The notes: a model not told the origin generated them from the letters alone. Numbered from the stretch's first letter, positions 12,601 to 24,525 are shown. The stretch is DNA of 64,000 bases from Mytilus trossulus (GCF_036588685.1 NC_086382.1:72079999-72143998), one strand, 5' to 3'. Numbers and translations are program-made.

Positions 12601-15600
12601 ATAGTCAATTTCCGCGGGCCGTACAAATAAAACGTTTCAATTTTACATAATAGACTATCGTTTTTTTAATTCTTTCTTAAATTTGGGAAGTCGACACTAC
12701 GAATTTTTGGATCAAGTTTATTTCATTCAAGTATTGTAGAAGGATTAAACGAAAGAAAGTCTACAAAATGGAACAGTATTATCATGAACATTTCGCAACG
12801 GATAGTTGGTTGTACTTAGAACACATAGAGGTACAATATAACATAGGTACTCTGGTGCATGATTTTGTTTCATGTTATAAAACTTTTGTAATTTTCTTCA
12901 CCTTCTTCTTTCAAAAAGAGATTCCAAGCCAACCTCAGAATATAAAGTTTCAAATTTTGTAAATATTGATAGACCGTTTACTATTTTTGCGGCCTCTAAT
13001 CGCAAATTTTCTAATTTATGTGAGCAGTCTATTCAACATTTATTCCACACTTCCGTGGCATATTAAAAAATGGGTCCAATAAAAACTAAGTATAGTTTTT
13101 TTTAATCGTTTCGATATAATCGGTATTTAAGTTTACGTAAAAAATTTAAGTGGTTCTTTACACTTGTAATTATACTTTCAACATTTTGCGTCACTGATGA
13201 AATTAAATCCCAGGTGCTTATGAGATGTATTTCAAAGGTATATTTTTACCATTTAAGGAAAACCTCAGGTCTGGAGTCTCACTATTTGACAAAATCTTAA
13301 TTTCTGTTTTATTTCGGTTAAATGACGTAAGCCTTTAGAAGACCAAATATCCAGCTCTTTCAGGTCGCGATCGATAACAGATTTAATCTGTTCTCTGTTG
13401 TTACCAGAATAATTGAAACATGTGTCGTCAGCAAATAACCGACACAGTAAAGTAAGCTTATCAGCAATATCAATAATATATAAGACAAATAGAGTCTAAT
13501 TCTGTAGGTCACATTCGTGAAAAGGGAACGGGATTGTAGTATCGACATAATGAACATATCCGATATCATCTGTTAAACGGTCCGTTATTCTATAATAATT
13601 AACCAACTCGTGATGGCGTCCGTACAATTTTGCGAAGGAATGATTTCAACTACACCATTTTGAACTCTTGGTTTATCGCTTCCTTGTGAGCAGCAACCCG
13701 CTATAAAAAAAAATCATGTTAGGAATACAAGCCCAGGAATATCGTACCAGAATGCCGAAATTGTGATATATCAAAATGGAAAGTTCACAACTTGGAAGAT
13801 GGAATTGTTGTAAAGTTTTGTTTTCAACTGACCCTAATTGTCAATTTCTAGTGGGCTAGGATCTTCTTCTTAATGCCTTTTCGAGGCAATTGCGATATCC
13901 CCTTTTGATGTTATTTGTGTTGCTCAGAATTAAGTTTTCTTTTTTGTTTTATGAGTAAGTTTGTTTGTTATATCTTTGATATATTTCTCCTCTCTTTTTA
14001 ACACCTACAAAATCCCTCAAAATAAATAGTCTATAGAACTCATCAAATGATTTTTAGTAATAGACTAGAGAAAGGAAACAATACACGTGGACAATCAAAA
14101 CACCGTCTCTTTTTCCAAGACGGGACGAAAAACGACGGTAAGACAAAACAAAGTACAGAAAACACTGTAAAATACAAAGCAAAAATTGAGTAACCCATAC
14201 CATGTAATTGATAGAACTGATTGTTAATTGCGAAGTTCGTGAGGTTGTTTTCACGGAATTGTTTTGTTGTTAACCTATCCGTCGTTTTTTTAATTGTCTG
14301 TTGTTGAAGATTGGATGTTGAACTGTCCTTTTGGTTATTTGTGTCGTTGTTATTCTTTCTTTTTGCTTAATTTTGAAATCATCGAAATAAAGGTTAGACA
14401 ATTGTTATTAAAACTGGACATGAAATGAAGGACAAAAACCCGGAAGTATTCATTTATATCAATGTTAGTGTAGTTTATCGAATACTTAATCGCCATGTAT
14501 TGCAAATGTACTTTTATTCCGTAATGTGTCACAGCACGCTCATTTGCTATTATTCTCTAAACCGGAAATTACTTATTTGTAACTTTGCGTTTCTCGTCGT
14601 TAAGCTTTATATTAGTAAAATTAGTAATACTTTTAATTTTAATGACAATTTCAAAAATGGATTTTTGTTTTTACTTTTACAGTACACATATTTATCATAT
14701 ATATTGATCCTTAAAAAATGCAGGATTCTTAAAAAAAAAATGTATGCGACTATACTGTCTCATACATTTTATGAAATGAAAGGTGAATATAATTTATCGA
14801 TTTGCACTTACTAAAGATATTTGTCGCATTCATATATGTTTATAATTTGTGTACACTTGTGTGTGTATCCACTACCTGCATTACAATGCGCGGTTCTAAT
14901 ACACCAGTCGACAGGCATTACTCAGAAAGGGAAATACCCGTTGGCAAGTACTAGAGTTGTTACACTAGAGAATATATTCCAATCGCAGAGCATGTGTGTG
15001 TCATCAGTCACAAATTACAACCTTCTTTACAATTAGGTTGTGCCACTTAAAACATGTGTATGTTTTAAAATGTAGTTTTAAATTACTTGAAATGATTTTA
15101 AAAAGCCGTCAGAGTAAACTACCGCAATCGTGTACGGTACTTTATTTTAGCTTAAATGGTACGAGGTATATTGAAAATTATTGGCGCGAACGTACGAGCA
15201 TTGAAGCAAATAAGTAGTGACACATATTTGGCGTTTTGAGTTTTCCTAGTGTTACAGTTATATATATCTTGTTTTTTTTAATGTTGTGACTTTCAATATT
15301 ATTTTCAAAGGGACAATATAATAAATACTTATCTGAGGTATCAAAAATTATGAGCAAACTGAATATGTGCATTAAAAATAACAACTTTGAATTTTGGGAA
15401 ACAAAAAAACAACTTATAAATTGCCTTTTCTGAAACAAATTTGAATTTGAAATAAACTATTATTTTCTCTTTTTTTCGATAACCGACTTGCTCAAAGATA
15501 AAACGATTAAATTCCAGTAATGAAAATATTTGAGAATAGTTTACTTTGATAATTTTGATAACAAATTTGAAACAATAGCGGATAAATTGCATAAAGGAAA

Positions 15601-18600
15601 ACGTTTCTATGATCATCTAGCGTCATATTAGATGAACGAGCTACATTTTAATTCAACGGGAATTATAGCGTTAGTACAATTAAGTTCTGAAATTAATTCG
15701 TAGAAAGCAGATATCTTGTCTCATAATTGAATTTTTCGATAACCGTAATTCTTGATTTGCTAAAAGATAATCAACGATTGAGTTCCAAAAGTGAAAATAT
15801 TTGAGAAAAGTTTACATTGATAATTTTGCGAAACAAATTTGAAACAATAGCGGATAAATTGCATAAAGGAAACGTTTCAATGATCACCCAGCGTCATACT
15901 TGATAAACAAGCTACATTTTAATTCAACGGGAACTATAGCGTTAGAACAATTAAGTTCTGACATTTATCAGTGAAAATAATGTTTTGGGATAACAAGTGT
16001 ATTTCTTAAAGAAAAAGATGATGCTAGATATTTTCAACATGGATTCATATTCCGTTTCATAATTTCTAAATATACAAACGAAATATAAATTCTAAATAAA
16101 ATATTACTATTTCTTTATGCTGAGACGTTTTCAATAGGTAAAACATCTTGACATTTTTTGAAAAGTAACTGTTTTTTTTTTATTTTAATTTCAGGTCAGT
16201 GTTCATCAACTGCTGCACCAGAAGTAAGTATATATTTATTGACCTAAGCTTTTAAAATGTTAGAATTGGATTGAAGAACTGCTTTTATAAACAAATATGC
16301 CAAATATACCACCTTACTTATCAAAGCATTAAATGTTATGTATAGATACAATATAATTAAAAGATCAACAAACATTATATTCTGTGTTACTAACAATACA
16401 ATTTCAATTGTGATGATTATATTCATGTTTATTTTTCCCAAACACAGATATACTCATTTATATATATATATTTATATTTATTAAAATCAATATCTCATTG
16501 CAATTCTTTTTGTACGTCTGTTTTGGCGGCAGAGTCGTCTCTTGGTGGATGATGTTGATGCTTTATTGCCCGTTTTCTACTGAAATACAAAAATACCAAA
16601 CTCCGAGGAAAGTTCAAAACGGAACGTCCCTAATCAAATAGAAAAATCAAAAACTCAAAAAATGATCATCTTTCTCCTTCATTTATTGCATCGTCTCTAT
16701 TTGAAATATTTTTTTTATTTTTTTTTTATTTTTAAATTATTTTTTTTGTCGTAGGGAGGTGGGTTTTTTAATATATGATCATGTCATTTGGTTTGAGAGT
16801 TTAAAGTACCTGCTGTATATGTTAGACTTAAACGTATAGATATGCATTAAGTATTTATTTGTGTATGCGGATAATGTCGGAGAATTATTAGACCGAAAAG
16901 AAAATGAGGGTTTGAAATACATTGTAGAACAATATAGGAACATTTCGTGCTCATTATTCTACACCAGTATGTGATGGATACACAGGGTCTTTAGTAATTG
17001 TTATTATTGAGAGTCAACGGTCTGGGACTTTTTGATTGCCCTTATCAAACATTTTTCTGATGTTTCAATCTTTCAAAACATTATTTGGAAGCAAATTATA
17101 TGGTCTTTGATGAATATCTTTAAAAATTTGTAAAGTGCACATGCATTATAGGTATTTATTAACCAACTTACTACAATATGTATAGAAATGCCCATGCTTT
17201 ATAAAAAGAAAATTTCGACATCTGGTCATTATGAACGGAGAAATTGCTACAGCCAGTCATTACGAGATCTCAGTCATGCATTACGAAATCTCAGTCATGC
17301 ATTACGAAATCACACCCGTGCATTGGCGGCAGATGAAACGGGACATCGATTAAATCAAAATGCCGTTTTATTTCTTTAAATAAGTGTGACATTTTTTTTA
17401 TTCTTTTTTAAACTTAATATCATAAAAACAAGTTTAAATGATGTTCATTGACATTGTTTTGTAACGACTTGAAACGGAAATATTTCACAGTCTTTTTCGA
17501 ATACGACTTTCGATTATTATAACTGTTTCATTTCCGTTGTTCAATCCTCAGAATGCAGACTTTAGAATAGTTAAACTGTCTGATTTATTCTTCCCAGCTA
17601 CTTTTTATTTGCTAGATGAAATGAAATTAAATAGCATAAAATTAAGTACTTGGATGAGAAATCAGAAATTACATCTGACAGTCACAATGTTGACTAAAAT
17701 TCCATGCGAAAAGACAAGTTGAAGTTCTGCTATGAAATTCCTGTATCCTCTTCATGGTACATGTAGGTTTCTTACTCTTTGTTTAATCGAAGAATTAAAA
17801 CCATTTTTAAAATAGAAATGTTATAAAACGGGCTTTTCTGTATTGGTCCTGTTGTAGTGTAGGGATAGCTGTATAATTTTGGATCCGAGACTCGAAGACT
17901 GTTCTTGAATGAAGTTGCCTTTATAGTTGGTTAATAAAAGTATCAATATATGGACTTTTTCATATTGGCCCTGTAACATGCCCTTGATATTAATAATGGC
18001 CTCGGACAGTTGTAATGGCCCTCGGCGTTGCCTCAGGGCCATTACAACCATCCTTGGCCATTATTAACACCTCGGGCATGTTACAGGGCTAATATGAAAA
18101 AGTCCATACATTAATACTATAATAAAACATATAATGAATATAATTCAAACATCAATTTAGTTTATCTGAGGATTAACTTTTTCATGCCTTAAAATCCCGT
18201 CCGGGATGTTTTTCAATAACAGATTTCATTGCCTTATGGAATATGTATTTGATGTTTTAAATTAGTTGATCATTTATGAACATCCACTAAGAAATATTCA
18301 TATATGATTTATTAGGTGTACCATCAGTTGCTAGGATTATCGAACAACAGTTTAAATATTTCAGGACTGTTTAGTTATGCACTACAGTAGGAATCAATTA
18401 ATTAAAAACAGCTGACACGCGAACTTCGTATATTTTACAACGTCGATTGGTTTCCTCTGTCATATAGAAAGTTATAATTGATTATCTTTGAAATGCATAT
18501 TAAGTTATTCTAAATATGCTAGTTATAAAGGTTTGCCACCATTTTAATGCATGTCAGTATTATAAGGTTTTTTTTAAATTATTTTAGTAGTTAAGGTTAG

Positions 18601-21600
18601 TTATCAAGCTCTATAGCTTGTTTTTGTCACAACAGAGTTATATTTCTTGCATTAATGACACAATGTTTGAAATGTCATATTAACGAGATTTATAGCTCTT
18701 GAAGTTTTTGGCATAATATACATCACAAAACATATTGAACTCCGTGGACAGTGCACAAAATTCGTGGATAAAATGTATCCTTCTTATGACAAAAACAAGC
18801 CACAGAGCATGATAACGAAATATTCTTTATAAAGCGCAAAGGTGAAACTAAGACACTAACAAAACCTTTGAATAGACTTATTAAGAAGGAATATAGTTAC
18901 GATACTGTTGTCAGGTCATTAAAGATCGCGTATGTTGGCGTTAATATTGATTCACTTATAGGATATTTGCATCGGAACTAAACAAATTTATTCCAAAACC
19001 AGTTGTTGGCATGACACGGGTTATATTCTGCTCAAATATGTTATGATGGTATGATACTAAATCCCTTACGGGAAGGATTGTGCCTGATGTGCATATGTTG
19101 AAATCATAATCTTTCAGTCAGTTTAATTGAAGTCTGGAGCTGGCATGTCATTTAACTGCCAGTAGTCTGTTGTTATTTATGTATTATTGTCATTGTGTTT
19201 ATTTTCTTTGGTTACATCTTCGGACATCAGACTCAGACTTCTCTTGAACTGAATTTTAATGTGAGTTTTGTAATGCGTTTACTTTTCTACATTGACTAGA
19301 GGTATAGGGGAGGGTTAAGATCTCACAAACATGTTTAACCCCGCCGCATTGTTGCGCCTGTCCCAAGTCAGGAGCCTCTGGAGTTTGTTAGTCTTGTTTT
19401 ATTTTAATATTAGTTTCTTGTGTACAATTTGGAAATTAGTATGGCGTTCATTATCACTGAATAAGTATATGTTTGTAAAGGGGCCAGCTGAAGGTCGCCT
19501 CCGGTGCGGTTATTTCTCGCTACATTGAAGACCTGTGGGTGACCTTCTGCTGTTGTGGGTTCTTTTTCTATGGTCGGGTTGTTGCCTCTTTGACACATTC
19601 CCCATTTCCATTCTCAATTTCATCAGATAAAAAACAAATTGAAAAAAACGAGCTGCGAGGAAAACTCAAAACGGAAAGTCCCTAATAAAATGGCATAATC
19701 AAACGATCATGAAATGAGCATTCGACAGATAATACGAACATCAATGTCCTAGCTACCAGTGGCACTTATGAAATGATATATATGTATAGTAGAATTCATA
19801 TCTTGAATACTTTGTCATAATTAACACACAAAAAAATCAGACATTAAAAAAGTAAAATATGACACTTGTTGAAAGCAAAATTCTATGCTTACGTTCCTTC
19901 TGGTACGTTTTTCTTTCTAATTTTTACCGTTTTAAGTATTCACTTTCTTAAGTTTGAATAATAATAATTCTTATTTAGGGATTAAAACTCAACCTATTTT
20001 CAAACGACAAACTTTACTTTTTTATTGACTTTTGTAGTTGTCATATGACAATTGTTCCAATCTATACCTACGCTTTTGTGTATTCACATTGTGAACACAT
20101 CTAGTCGATTTGACTTCCAATAAAGATGGTGATTTCTGTAATTAGATATTGATTTAACCATCAATATGTCTTTTCTTTATGTATTGGTTAAGATTGTAAA
20201 GTACTTTTCAACGATGTGGAAGTCTAGATTGGGAGGAAATGACTTTAACCCCCAATGTTGGCTATCTATGTGTGAGATCAGGGAAAACAGCAACTCAAAC
20301 AATAATTACCGCTTAGATCAATATCGAAAAGTAGCATTAATCACTGCTTAGATCAATAACAAAAAGAAGCATTAACAAGTCTCCAGCGCGTTGTAAATAT
20401 GTTTTCTAATTAACTATTGAACTAGGTTGAAAGAAGTGTCAAACAATTCCAACGTTTATTCTGCAATTATATCATTCTACTTATTGACATTTGTATTGAA
20501 GAAATCTAGTGGAAAAAAACTTAATTAGTTCAAAACAGTTAATGGTGTCAAAGGTTGACCATAAGACCAAAAGTATGTTACCAAGTAAGAACGAAAGAAT
20601 GACGTACATCGAAGTATAAAATACTCTACAGGATGTTTAAAGAACAGGAAACGGTCCGGACGGTTGTTATTAATAAAACCCAGTTTCAGACTGAAATATA
20701 CTTTTTAAATGCGTCCCGGAAATTAAATTGGCTTCTACAAATAACAATTGTTTCTATTATGAACTCTTTCACAGTTTCAAAATGAGACTACTACACAATA
20801 ACTAAGGTGCGTGATCATTTTGCATACATTATAATGTTTCATACTTTAACAGTTAACGATACCCATCATTATAATGTAGATAATTTAAAGCAAAATTAGT
20901 ATTTTGACCAGTGAAATCAATGTGTCTGCAGTTAACTTGAGCTTCAAACAAGAAATAACAATTCGTACAGGAGTCGGATTTTTAAAGACAAAGTATAAAC
21001 TAATGCCACCCCTTGCACTTAATATAATTTTAGAAGTGTTGATCGTTTATTTTGAATTCGCACACTAAAAGTTCTGAATCCAACACTTAAAAGATACGGC
21101 ACTTTACAAGAAATGATAGTAATATAAATATACGGTAGTATGGTTAAATTTGATATTGATGTGACACACTTGTTTGAACTTTTACGTACCTCTTGTTGAT
21201 GACCACTAAACAATAAAAAAATAATTATTGATACATTATTTAATTATACATTGAACTGGCATTTATATTCTTAATAATCATCTGTTTACACGACACAATG
21301 ATAAATACAATTAATATAATGTATACAGACTAGATTCACACTGATATCAGTTCAATGTATAAAGAAACTTATCTAACGTTTAGTAAAAGAGGGACGAAAG
21401 ACACCAAAGGGACAGTCAAACTCGTAAATCTAAAACAAACTGACAACGCCATGGCTAAAAATGAAAAAGACAAACAGAAAAACAATAGTACACATGACAC
21501 AACATAGAAAACTAAAGAATAAACAACACGAACCCCACCAAAAACTAGGGGTGATCTCAGGTGCTCCGGAAGGGTAAGCAGATCCTGCTCCACATGCGGC

Positions 21601-24525
21601 ACCCGCATAGTATAGGTATAGTAAGTTACCTTTTATAAAGACAATAATGGCGTTGTTAATTCCCCCCTCTTATATGGGGAAGGGGCATTAGAAAGATCAG
21701 AACAATGCTTACCTTAATGTTACTGATGTTGAATTCGTTTATACCATGACTGAATTATTATGCTATTATGGAGTTTCACATATCATATTAACTTTTATGA
21801 TGTGCTCACATATTTAATCTTTTTTCTGTAGTAACTATCCTCGACAGAACTATTTGTTTGTAGATCTAAATCATATGTGTCGTAAAGTCAGGGTTTTGGT
21901 CTGATGATGCATATATTTAATATTGGTTTCTAGATACCTAGACCTTGTTGATAAATTGTTAGTACCAACTTCAAATAGCACATGCTGGGCTAGAAGTATA
22001 GATTATAGATACTGATGTTGTTTATCATCTTGAAAAAACGTGTCCCTGTATTTGTCTTTGAACATTATTAACCTTTACTGTTTAGTCCATTTTACCATGT
22101 TTTCGTGACATCCTTCTGGCGTGGCTCGGTACTTGTGCATCCCGTCAATGTTTTGTATAAACCTGATGTATAGCTTAAAAGATATTTGTTACAATAAATT
22201 AACTGATTTTAACATTTCAGAAGATTAGAATGCACATCTATCGCAGTATATTTTGAACGATTCTATTACATTTATATGCAAATACGTGATCGTTTAAGTG
22301 TACCCGAAAACACGCGCGTGGTAATAAATCGCAACTGTAACCCTTTTACTGTATAAGATTTACCTAAAGTAAAACCCATTTATTTTATCATGAACGATTT
22401 ACGATTTTTCGTTGAGAAAACTCTATGTATCATTTACATATTCTAGAATACGATTATGTGATTTCCTTGTTCATACACCAGGAAGCTTTAACTAACTTTT
22501 AAAACATGTGTTTTGAATTAGAATGATTTTGTATTCTTTTTACAATCTGAAAATACAAGTTTATGAATCATGAGTGCGCTTTTATTGATAAAGGCTTGGC
22601 TGTACAATGTCAACAACCTGGTTACACGTAAACACTAATTATTGACTATTGAATTTACCATCTTCTTTCAAATGATTCCACAAATTAAGACGACTCATTA
22701 ACTCTTAGACATAATGGCGATTTCTTGTATTGGTTATATGATAAAATCTTTAATTTCGTGACAAATGTTAATGAAATAAAAACAAAACAATGACTTTGAT
22801 ACTTAAATAACATATTTGCCTCACGATCTAAAATTGGACATAAATTTATCACGTTCATTTTCTAAGCACAAACTAAAAACCGATGAGATTTTAACTGAGT
22901 ATAACTGACAATTAAAAAATACTTAAGTCATAATGTATCACCTTTCTGTCGAATTTTGTTTCGGTAACTGTAACTCAGTCTTTGGTTTTCTGTGTTATGT
23001 TTTGTATATTGTGTTTTGTCGTTTGACCCTTTTTCGCTTTAGAATTGTCAGGTTGTTATAGAACTTTTGGTTTTATTGTCACCTAGACAGCTTTAACCTC
23101 TCTTTATTAAAAATGTCCTCTAAAGTTCTTCTTCATGACGTTTACTACTATTTAATCGCTCAATGCTTATAGGCTGAAAACAAATATTGTTTTTGTAGAC
23201 AGAACTTACACGTGTTTGAAGCTGGTCTAGTGTTACGGTCCTTGATCAATTTGAATTTCAGATGACGTTCAGTCCATATTTATTATTTCTTAGGTTTTAA
23301 TGCTATATATCTAAAACAAACTCAAATGAAGATGATCAAAATAGGTGATGACAAGAATGAATATTTGATACAAGTCTTCTGCACAAAACACCAAATGACA
23401 TCTGCATTTCAACATCATACCTTTGACAATTAAACCGTTTTTCCGGTATTTTTTTTATTCTAATTTCTACAATATACCGAGCTCGTTATCGTCCCAAATT
23501 CAGAAAAAAAATATGACAACTCTTTAAAAATATATTCCAAGATATGCCATCATGACCAAATCTATTTATATATATAACAATGGATACCTAAATGACATCG
23601 CAGTGTGATTGAAGTGAAACACGTTATTGAGCTATGGTCATTTTTATGGATTCTTGTCTAAAATTTCTTCTTATGTGCTTTGTGTATATGCTATTTTGTT
23701 TTTCACTGTTGGCTTATAAGAGTATAATTGAGTGTTAACTGCTGTACTCCAGTCTTTTCCATTTCGTCCTTTAATGTCTGTTTGTTTTGGTCACACATTG
23801 CTGTTATTAAGATGGAATTTTAGGAGAAGGTCACAGGATTGAAAACTAAAACTAGATATAGTTTAATCCAACATTTTCTATATAAAGTCATGCATGTACC
23901 ATGAAAGTTGTTTTCTTTTCAGTTGACGTGTTTGAGCTTTTAACTTTGCCAATTGGTTATGGTCCTCCGGTTTGTTATTTTACATTTTACAAATATACAT
24001 ATATTTTTTTTCAAAATGTGATATCAGCTCAACAAAACCTACAAATAACGTATCAAAAAGTAAAACTGTTCAAACTTCGAGGTTAATTCAAACCGAAGGT
24101 TCCTAATCTAATAACAACATCAAAAGCTAGAACTTTTCAAAACCATTGTTACAATTCTCCATTTATTTATATATATTCTATGACACCATCTAAGTTTACT
24201 TGATATTAAAATGTACGTTGAAACGTATTGTAAAATTAATCTCTATTGTTTGTTAGCTACGTATCAAACTTTGAATGAATACCAACTTTTTCGTATGTTC
24301 CAAGAGGAAATACGTTCATGTTTTTCGCAGTGACATATAGGAAGATGACACATGCTTTTATGACAGGTGGTAATTTTTACCGTTTATTTTTCATTTTAGG
24401 AAGAAGACGACTTTTTTGGTAGTGACAAGTTTGTAGGGTTGATGATCGGTTTGGGTTCATTTGCTGGACTTCTTGTTTTGTGCTGTATTCTATGGAAATG
24501 CTGTTGTGGTGGGAAGGACGACTAG
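6560..24525 (+). CDS. Three-exon gene for a 72-residue single-pass membrane protein
   Basis: Assembled by eye from exons at 6560-6623, 16195-16223 and 24400-24525, with introns of about 9.6 and 8.2 kb. Splice phases agree: exon 1 ends with one base of a glycine codon and exon 2 supplies the other two, while exon 2 ends on a whole codon and exon 3 continues. All junctions fit consensus (GTAAGT donors; pyrimidine-rich acceptors ending CAG and TAG). The product has a basic-hydrophobic signal peptide (residues 1-22), a short ectodomain with one Cys and an acidic EEEDD run (23-40), one membrane helix (about 42-62), then WKCCCGGKDD. The cysteines beside the membrane could be palmitoylated (inference). 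Orientation should be type I. Start: the ATG at 6560 has A at -3; another ATG at 6544 is in a different, short frame. I recognise no family. Further exons in the long introns are possible. Confidence 0.7.
7320..7640 (+). repeat. Interspersed repeat, family G, in intron 1
   Basis: Full set of family G markers: AAAGGGGATGGTTGATATCT, then GCCTGTCCCAAGTCAGGAGC, GACGCCTCCGGGTGCGGGAA and CCCCATTTCCATTCTC. Confidence 0.8.
7690..7870 (+). repeat. Interspersed repeat, family T fragment
   Basis: Shares TTTTGATTTTGCCATTGCTT and TCCTCGGAGTTCGGTATTTC with other family T copies. The open frame starting at 7707 runs inside the repeat and is not considered a gene. Confidence 0.55.
8445..8467 (-). repeat. 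Half of a second hammerhead type
   Basis: On the minus strand the sequence reads TTGTC, GAAA, TCCGGA, TC, TGGTGT. This is the 3' half of a hammerhead (end of stem II, GAAA, a palindromic stem III, the cut site and a stem I strand), with a different stem III from the motif at 39. The CTGANGA half is not present next to it. Confidence 0.4.
8520..8640. repeat. GC-rich island with perfect palindrome
   Basis: Contains CCCCGGCGCCGGGG (8547-8560 or nearby), a perfect 14-bp palindrome in otherwise AT-rich intron. No frame or RNA gene recognised. Probably part of a repeat. Confidence 0.35.
8860..8945 (+). mobile_element. Possible retroposon 3' tail
   Basis: TACATGGACGAAATAAATAT followed by (ATTC)n repeats resembles the microsatellite tail of LINE or SINE insertions. 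No coding part remains visible upstream. Confidence 0.35.
9987..10163. mobile_element. Pogo-like MITE, 177 bp
   Basis: Terminal inverted repeats of about 30 bp: left CAAGGAAACCTGATTAAACC, right (complement) CAGTAAAACCTGACTAAACT, flanked by TA on both sides. The CAGTANAACCTG terminus and TA target resemble pogo/Tigger-type elements. The interior repeats the AACCTG/TTAAACCGAA motif, and no transposase is present. Confidence 0.75.
10164..11849. other. Intron 1 sequence, nothing recognised
   Basis: AT-rich. The several short overlapping frames around 10750-11330 on both strands lack splice support or coding composition. Confidence 0.4.
11850..12003 (-). mobile_element. Fragment of retroelement family R (3' untranslated part)
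   Basis: Matches ATAGAAAACTAAAGAATAA, GGGGTGATCTCGTG and CCGGGTAAATAGTCTTATTC of other minus-strand family R copies (for example 48343-48944). Confidence 0.6.
12290..13490 (-). pseudogene. LINE retrotransposon remnant: RT C-terminal half
   Basis: Reading the minus strand from 13490 downward gives LFVLYIIDIADKL, then RLFADDTCFNYSGNNREQIK (the catalytic DD at about 13425-13435) and a DRDLKELDIWS segment. Near 13195 is the cognate of HLGFNFISDAK; near 13020-12900 the LEAAKIVNGLSIFTKFE and NHAPEYLCYIVPL segments. The end carries CHSGSDIEDVYHYFFDCPKC (about 12535-12464) and IFKHVHDFIKRRNIF (about 12330). This order is that of non-LTR (LINE) reverse transcriptases from the palm motif to the C-terminus. 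Several stops and frameshifts show it is dead. The 5' part is missing, and it abuts a family R fragment at 13491. The plus-strand frame at 12768-12962 is a shadow of it. Confidence 0.85.
13491..13885 (-). mobile_element. Fragment of retroelement family R
   Basis: Contains GTAGGTCACATTCGTGAAAA, CCAACTCGTGATGGCGTCCG and AATGGAAAGTTCACAACTTG, all shared with 48343-48944. On the minus strand this covers the end of the RT frame and the start of its 3' non-coding part. Confidence 0.75.
13886..15470. other. Intron 1 sequence, nothing certain
   Basis: A stretch near 14095-14165 vaguely resembles the end of family R (GGGACGAAAAACGACGG). The 129-codon frame at 14425-14814 (+) is AT-driven (F, Y, I, L, K, N) and looks non-coding. 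Confidence 0.35.
15471..15965 (+). repeat. Tandem duplication, two diverged units of about 260 bp
   Basis: TTTTCGATAACCG starts both units (about 15472 and 15733). Shared blocks include GAAACAATAGCGGATAAATT and CTACATTTTAATTCAACGGG. Clear mismatches and small indels indicate an older duplication. It sits about 230 bp before exon 2. No function seen. Confidence 0.85.
16195..16223 (+). CDS. Exon 2 (29-nt microexon) of the 72-residue membrane protein gene
   Basis: A strong acceptor (T-rich tract, TTTCAG at 16189-16194) and donor (GAA|GTAAGT at 16224) enclose 29 bases. With the G from exon 1 they encode GQCSSTAAPE, the start of the ectodomain. Its length removes the phase offset left by exon 1. 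Confidence 0.65.
16570..16675 (-). repeat. Family T fragment
   Basis: CCAAACTCCGAGGAAAGTTC and AACGGAACGTCCCTAATCAA match the inner end of family T in reverse. A similar piece is at 19625-19740. Confidence 0.55.
17244..17310 (+). repeat. 21-bp tandem repeat, about three copies
   Basis: TCAGTCATGCATTACGAAAT repeats at 21-bp intervals, giving a seven-residue repeat (LSHALRN) inside a short frame (17188-17379). The repeat makes this frame look better than it is; no splice or start support was found. Confidence 0.7.
17937..18120. mobile_element. Palindromic MITE, about 184 bp
   Basis: Arms are nearly self-complementary from end to end: TGGACTTTTTCATATTGGCC with GGCTAATATGAAAAAGTCCA outside, and TGTAATGGCCCT (18010) with AGGGCCATTACA (18035) inside. 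The centre is near 18028. It would form one long hairpin if transcribed. Confidence 0.85.
18121..19105. other. Intron 2 sequence, nothing recognised
   Basis: AT-rich with no repeat family or exon identified. Confidence 0.4.
19106..19618 (+). repeat. Family G, longest copy
   Basis: Starts with AGTCTGGAGCTGGCATGTCA and CATCAGACTCAGACTTCTCT. It runs through GGGGAGGGTTAAGATCTCAC and GCCTGTCCCAAGTCAGGAGC, then ends at CCCCATTTCCATTCTC. The best full-length reference for this family in the window. Confidence 0.8.
19741..21384. other. Intron 2 sequence, one small duplication
   Basis: A 35-bp unit with GCTTAGATCAATA is repeated at 20311 and 20346. Nothing else recognised. Confidence 0.4.
21385..21607 (-). 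mobile_element. 3' end of retroelement family R
   Basis: Plus-strand AAAAGAGGGACGAAAGACAC, ACAACGCCATGGCTAAAAAT, CACGAACCCCACCAAAAACT and CCTGCTCCACATGCGGCACC are the family R terminal segment in reverse. The minus-strand frame 21369-21608 is non-coding repeat. Confidence 0.8.
21990..22165 (+). mobile_element. Fragment like the trailer of the R copy at 36383
   Basis: Shares GATGTTGTTTATCATCTTGA, TTATTAACCTTTACTG and CGTGGCTCGGTACTTG with 37615-37760, the trailer of the longest R copy. No coding sequence. Confidence 0.5.
22170..23859. other. Intron 2 sequence, nothing recognised
   Basis: Apart from a possible repeat trailer at about 23690-23830 (CTGCTGTACTCCAGTC), no feature could be supported. 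Confidence 0.35.
23860..24130. repeat. Two family T pieces in opposite orientation
   Basis: Plus-strand GACGTGTTTGAGCTTTTAAC and TGCCAATTGGTTATGGTCC are followed, after AACAAAACCTAC, by TTCAAACTTCGAGGTTAATT and GGTTCCTAATCTAATAACAA. The latter is the same family reversed. It lies about 270 bp before exon 3. Confidence 0.5.
24400..24525 (+). CDS. Exon 3: membrane helix and cysteine tail
   Basis: The acceptor TTTTCATTTTAG precedes 24400. Encodes EEDDFFGSDK, the helix FVGLMIGLGSFAGLLVLCCI and LWKCCCGGKDD, then TAG at 24523. Glycine spacing in the helix (GLMIGLGSFAG) could support helix packing. The phase fits exon 2. The 3' untranslated region follows; a possible AATAAA signal is at 25652, with none nearer that I noticed. 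Confidence 0.7.
   Translation, partial: EEDDFFGSDKFVGLMIGLGSFAGLLVLCCILWKCCCGGKDD

Noticed and set aside
12768..12962. 64-codon plus-strand frame
   Set aside because: Shadow of the LINE RT remnant on the minus strand.
13192..13212. GCGTCACTGATGAAATT looked like the 5' half of a hammerhead
   Set aside because: On the minus strand it lies in the LINE remnant and encodes the HLGFNFISDAK-like segment. No stem II or GAAA follows, so the match is chance.
14425..14814. 129-codon open frame on the plus strand
   Set aside because: AT-driven composition, no splice sites, no domain and an overlapping frame on the other strand. It sits in an intron.
17188..17379. Short frame with seven-residue repeats (LSHALRN)
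   Set aside because: The pattern comes from a 21-bp DNA tandem repeat, with no splice or promoter support.
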